Shown here: piece after piece, positions 61,508 to 64,000 of the stretch
Layout: every line of letters starts with the position of its first letter
Position numbering within the stretch: the first letter of the stretch is position 1
NCBI GenBank assembly: GCA_014706295.1
Contig: JACSVZ010000009.1
Span: 37,575,768-37,639,767 of the forward strand
Source of the DNA: Lycocorax pyrrhopterus obiensis
Lineage: Eukaryota; Chordata; Aves; Passeriformes; Paradisaeidae
Direction: 5' to 3'
Length of the DNA: 64,000 nt
Program-made: the position numbers and the translations under genes
The notes under the pieces: model-generated
Databases searched by the model: none
What the model was told of the DNA's origin: nothing
What the model saw: only the letters and a program-made list of their open reading frames with translations

Positions 61508-61708
61508 CAGGAGTCAGATGAGGTGGGCAGATGAGGAGTTTGTCCTCCACCAGAGTGGAGCCCGTTGCAGGTTTCTTCTGCAGAAGAAATCTGAAAAATA
61601 ATAAACTTTACAGCTGTGGAGTAAAGTTCTGGTGCATTTCCATTTGAGACTGGGCATTTAAATCCAGGATTTTGTTCTGAGCACCTGGAGGATTTGCTTT
61701 TCCCCTCA
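61508..61708. repeat. ~200-bp dispersed repeat, copy 2 (partner at 57953-58152)
   Basis: Second copy in the same orientation 3.55 kb downstream. Most positions match by eye across the full length; sequence after cacctggaggatttg diverges abruptly from copy 1. Confidence 0.9.
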
Positions 61709-62150
61709 AACAATGGCAGGAATGGGAGTTGTGTGGATTGTGGCAAGTGTCTTCCAGTTTCATCTCTCCACTTGCCGGTAGCTTTTTGATCTTTCCTTCA
61801 CGTACTTTGCCTGATAATTTGATTCAGGCCGTGCACAAGAGTTACATTTCTTTGGGCAGCCTCAGCACCTGATTTCTAGACAGAGGACAAACAGCTGGAC
61901 TGGGAGCTGTTCCGTAATCCCTGGATGGAGAATGCTCCCTCCCGTGGGATGGGGATAATAGTGGGATTGTCTTTCTTTTTAAAGGTGGCCACTGGATTCT
62001 GCCCCACTGGAAACTCGAGGTTTAAGACCTGCAGAAAATCGACTTGTTTGGAGCTGCTGAAGGAGGAGGTTCAGCTCTCCTGGCTGCAGCAAAATCCCTT
62101 CATTTCTGTATTAATATGGGATAAAGCAATCCAAAAAGCACACGTGTTGT
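61709..62150. other. Non-coding stretch, no supported feature
   Basis: Ordinary sequence; no exon or repeat recognised. Confidence 0.4.
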
Positions 62151-62154
62151 GAGG

Positions 62155-62518
62155 AGCCGATGGGGGAGCTGGGAAAGGGGCTCAGCCTGGAGAAAAGGAG
62201 GATCCAGAGGGATCTTTCCCCTCTCTGGAATTCCCTGACAGGAGGGGGCAGCCAGGGGGGGGTCGGGCTCTGCTCCCAGGGAACAGGGACAGGAGGAGAG
62301 GGAACGGCCTCAGGCTGGGCCAGGGGAGGCTCAGGTTGGATATTGAGAAAATTCCTTCAGGAAAGGGTGCTCAGGTGGAGTCCCCATCCTTGGAGGGATT
62401 TTAAAGCCCTGTGGATGTGGCATTTGGGGACGTGGGGCAGTGGTGGCCTTGGCAGTGCTGGGAATGTTGGACTCGATGGTCTGAGAGGGATTTCCCATCC
62501 TTAACAATTCTAATCTTT
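62155..62518 (+). mobile_element. CR1 LINE 3' fragment, ~360 bp
   Basis: Plus-strand copy of a distinct CR1 subtype: ggctcagcctggagaaaagg, gagggatctttcccctctct, acggcctcaggctgggccag, gggaggctcaggttggatat and the end atgttggactcgatggtctg agagggatttcccatcctt, in pieces. Confidence 0.92.
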
Positions 62519-63640
62519 ATTCCACGTCACTAAAAATAGCCTGGATTTCCCGGCGCACCATTCCCTCGGCGGCTTCTCTCCTGTACCTTATTCCCATCGG
62601 ATTTTATTCCTCTCCGTGATGGGTTTGGTGCTGAAGTGCACGTGCTGGACCTGATCCTCGTGTGGGATTTGGCTCCGGGCGGGGAGGATTCCTGATGGGA
62701 GATGCCTGGCAAATTCCCAGCTCGTGCTGTTCCCACAGACAACCTGGAAATGGGTGGGGCTGAGGAGAGGAGAGGCAACAAAGGTAGGGAGCTGAGATTG
62801 CCTGCTGGAATGGCAGCTCATCAAAGGGCCAGGGAAATCTATAAAATGAGCAATAAAGTTCCTTTGAAAGCTTCAGGTTTACTCATTTTACTACTGCAGG
62901 AAGATGCCTGTGATGTCGATACACGTAAAACACGGCCTCGTGTGGGGAATACGGGATTTGTTCTTTGGGAAAGGAGATGAGGGGGAATCCCTTCAGGATT
63001 CTTCTAACAACTGTGCTCCTAGAAACGGGTTCTTTCCTTCTGGGAGAATTTTAAACTCTTGTTTATTTGGGTTTCTTTGCGTGAATTGTTTCCTTTCCAT
63101 ATCAAGGATGCAGTAGTTAATCAACTTCTGAGTCTGATTGGAGGAGGGTTAATTAGTAATCAGTGACACCAGTACTCAGAAGTGCCTGAGCTCATTTGGG
63201 GAAATGCATTTTCCCTGCATGTCTTCAACAATCTGCTCTGATAGACATCGATTTTCCAGCTCTGCCCTGTGACTGAATCCATGAAAACTCGAATGTGTTT
63301 TGAAAGCAGCCCTTAAAATAGCAGTGAAATCTAGGAAATGCCACGTGGAACCCCCAAATCAGTGTTTTGGATTCTTGACTAATGGAAGGGAATTCGCAGC
63401 AGCTGTCAAGGGCCCCCATTCCACCTGTGGGAAGCTGCCTGGGGCTGTGGAGAGGGAGGAGAGGGAAACACAGCTTTTAAAACCACGGCTCCCTTGGAAA
63501 TAGGGAGCTTTATTCAGGTTTACCAGAGGCGTTGGTGTTCACTGAGAATGCAGATGTTTTATGTGCCACAGTCACTGGATAAAAGAGTTGGTAAAGGGGA
63601 ACAAAGCCTGGAATGCGGGGTGCGCTCCTCCCAGGTGATG
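62519..63640. other. Non-coding stretch, no supported feature
   Basis: About 1.1 kb without recognised gene or element. Confidence 0.45.
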
Positions 63641-63649
63641 CTGGGCTCT

Positions 63650-64000
63650 GGGTGTGAGTGTGGAGAGTTTTTGGGGGGTGTGTGGAGCCTTTCTCTGCGT
63701 GTGTGAGTCTGGGGGTGTGTATGTGCCTTTTTCTGTGTACGTGGTGTTCTTCTGGGTGTGTGAAATCTTTGGGGGTGTGTGGAGCCTTTCTGTGTGTGTG
63801 ATTTCTCTCTGGGAGTCTTTGTGTGTGTCACTGTGTGTGTGGAGTCTTTTTGGGGGTGTGGGAAGTCTGTGTGTGTGTGTTTGTGTGTGAATCTGTCTGA
63901 GTCTGTGTGTGTGAGTCTGTGTGTGTGTGTGTCTTTGTGGGCCTTTCTGTGTGATGGGGTCTTTTTGTGTGTGTCATCCTCTGTGTGAGAGTGTGGGTTT
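63650..64000. repeat. GT-rich imperfect tandem repeat at window edge
   Basis: Long run of GTGTGTG interrupted by gagtctttttggggg and gagcctttctctg words. The gggggtgtgtggagcctttc block recurs at about 63675 and 63774, suggesting a unit near 99 bases with internal GT microsatellite. It continues past the right edge. Confidence 0.9.

Noticed and set aside
50000..64000. LYPD6B coding exons
   Set aside because: No frame shows the Ly6/uPAR cysteine pattern or the FKCFTCENAGDNYNC-type start of that domain.

Overview
This window is vertebrate nuclear DNA, almost certainly from a bird. Eighteen short 3'-end fragments of CR1-type LINEs are scattered on both strands, and the genes are made of small exons between GT..AG introns. 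No bacterial operon, CRISPR array, phage or plasmid feature is present.

The first ~47.2 kb holds most of one gene on the + strand, KIF5C, the neuronal kinesin-1 heavy chain. I reconstructed 23 consecutive coding exons whose phases all agree. They encode 885 residues, from the 25 codons carrying the P-loop to a stop at 40567-40569. If the two missing 5' exons (not found here, so upstream) encode 72 residues as in mammals, the total is 957, equal to mammalian KIF5C. Paralogue choice rests on KIF5C-specific segments: [55 protein letters not shown]. The exons run in order through the motor core, neck linker and neck coil, stalk, the cargo/light-chain coil and the IAK tail. A last intron starts 7 bases after the stop, and a ~3.9 kb 3' UTR exon follows with several poly(A) signals.

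From 47.2 to 48.8 kb the sequence is intergenic and CR1-rich. At 48.93-49.35 kb there is a strong CpG island with a consensus splice donor at 49237. In mammals KIF5C is followed on the same strand by LYPD6B, so this is a plausible LYPD6B promoter and first non-coding exon, but no LYPD6B coding exon is visible. A 45-bp minisatellite (49.36-50.33 kb) adjoins the island. The remaining ~13.6 kb looks like intron or intergenic DNA with CR1 fragments, two possible LTR-element remnants, a duplicated ~200-bp unit of unknown origin and a GT-rich repeat at the right edge.

No new gene system is supported. The unusual content is repeat architecture in and around KIF5C: a six-unit 192-bp array ending about 30 bp before a coding exon, a 21-bp array ending about 20 bp before another, an apparently pure (CCTTC)~87 tract, a duplicated segment flanking two motor exons, a CR1 copy inside the 3' UTR with a close inverted partner downstream of the gene, and a CpG-island minisatellite whose units lose CpG with distance.
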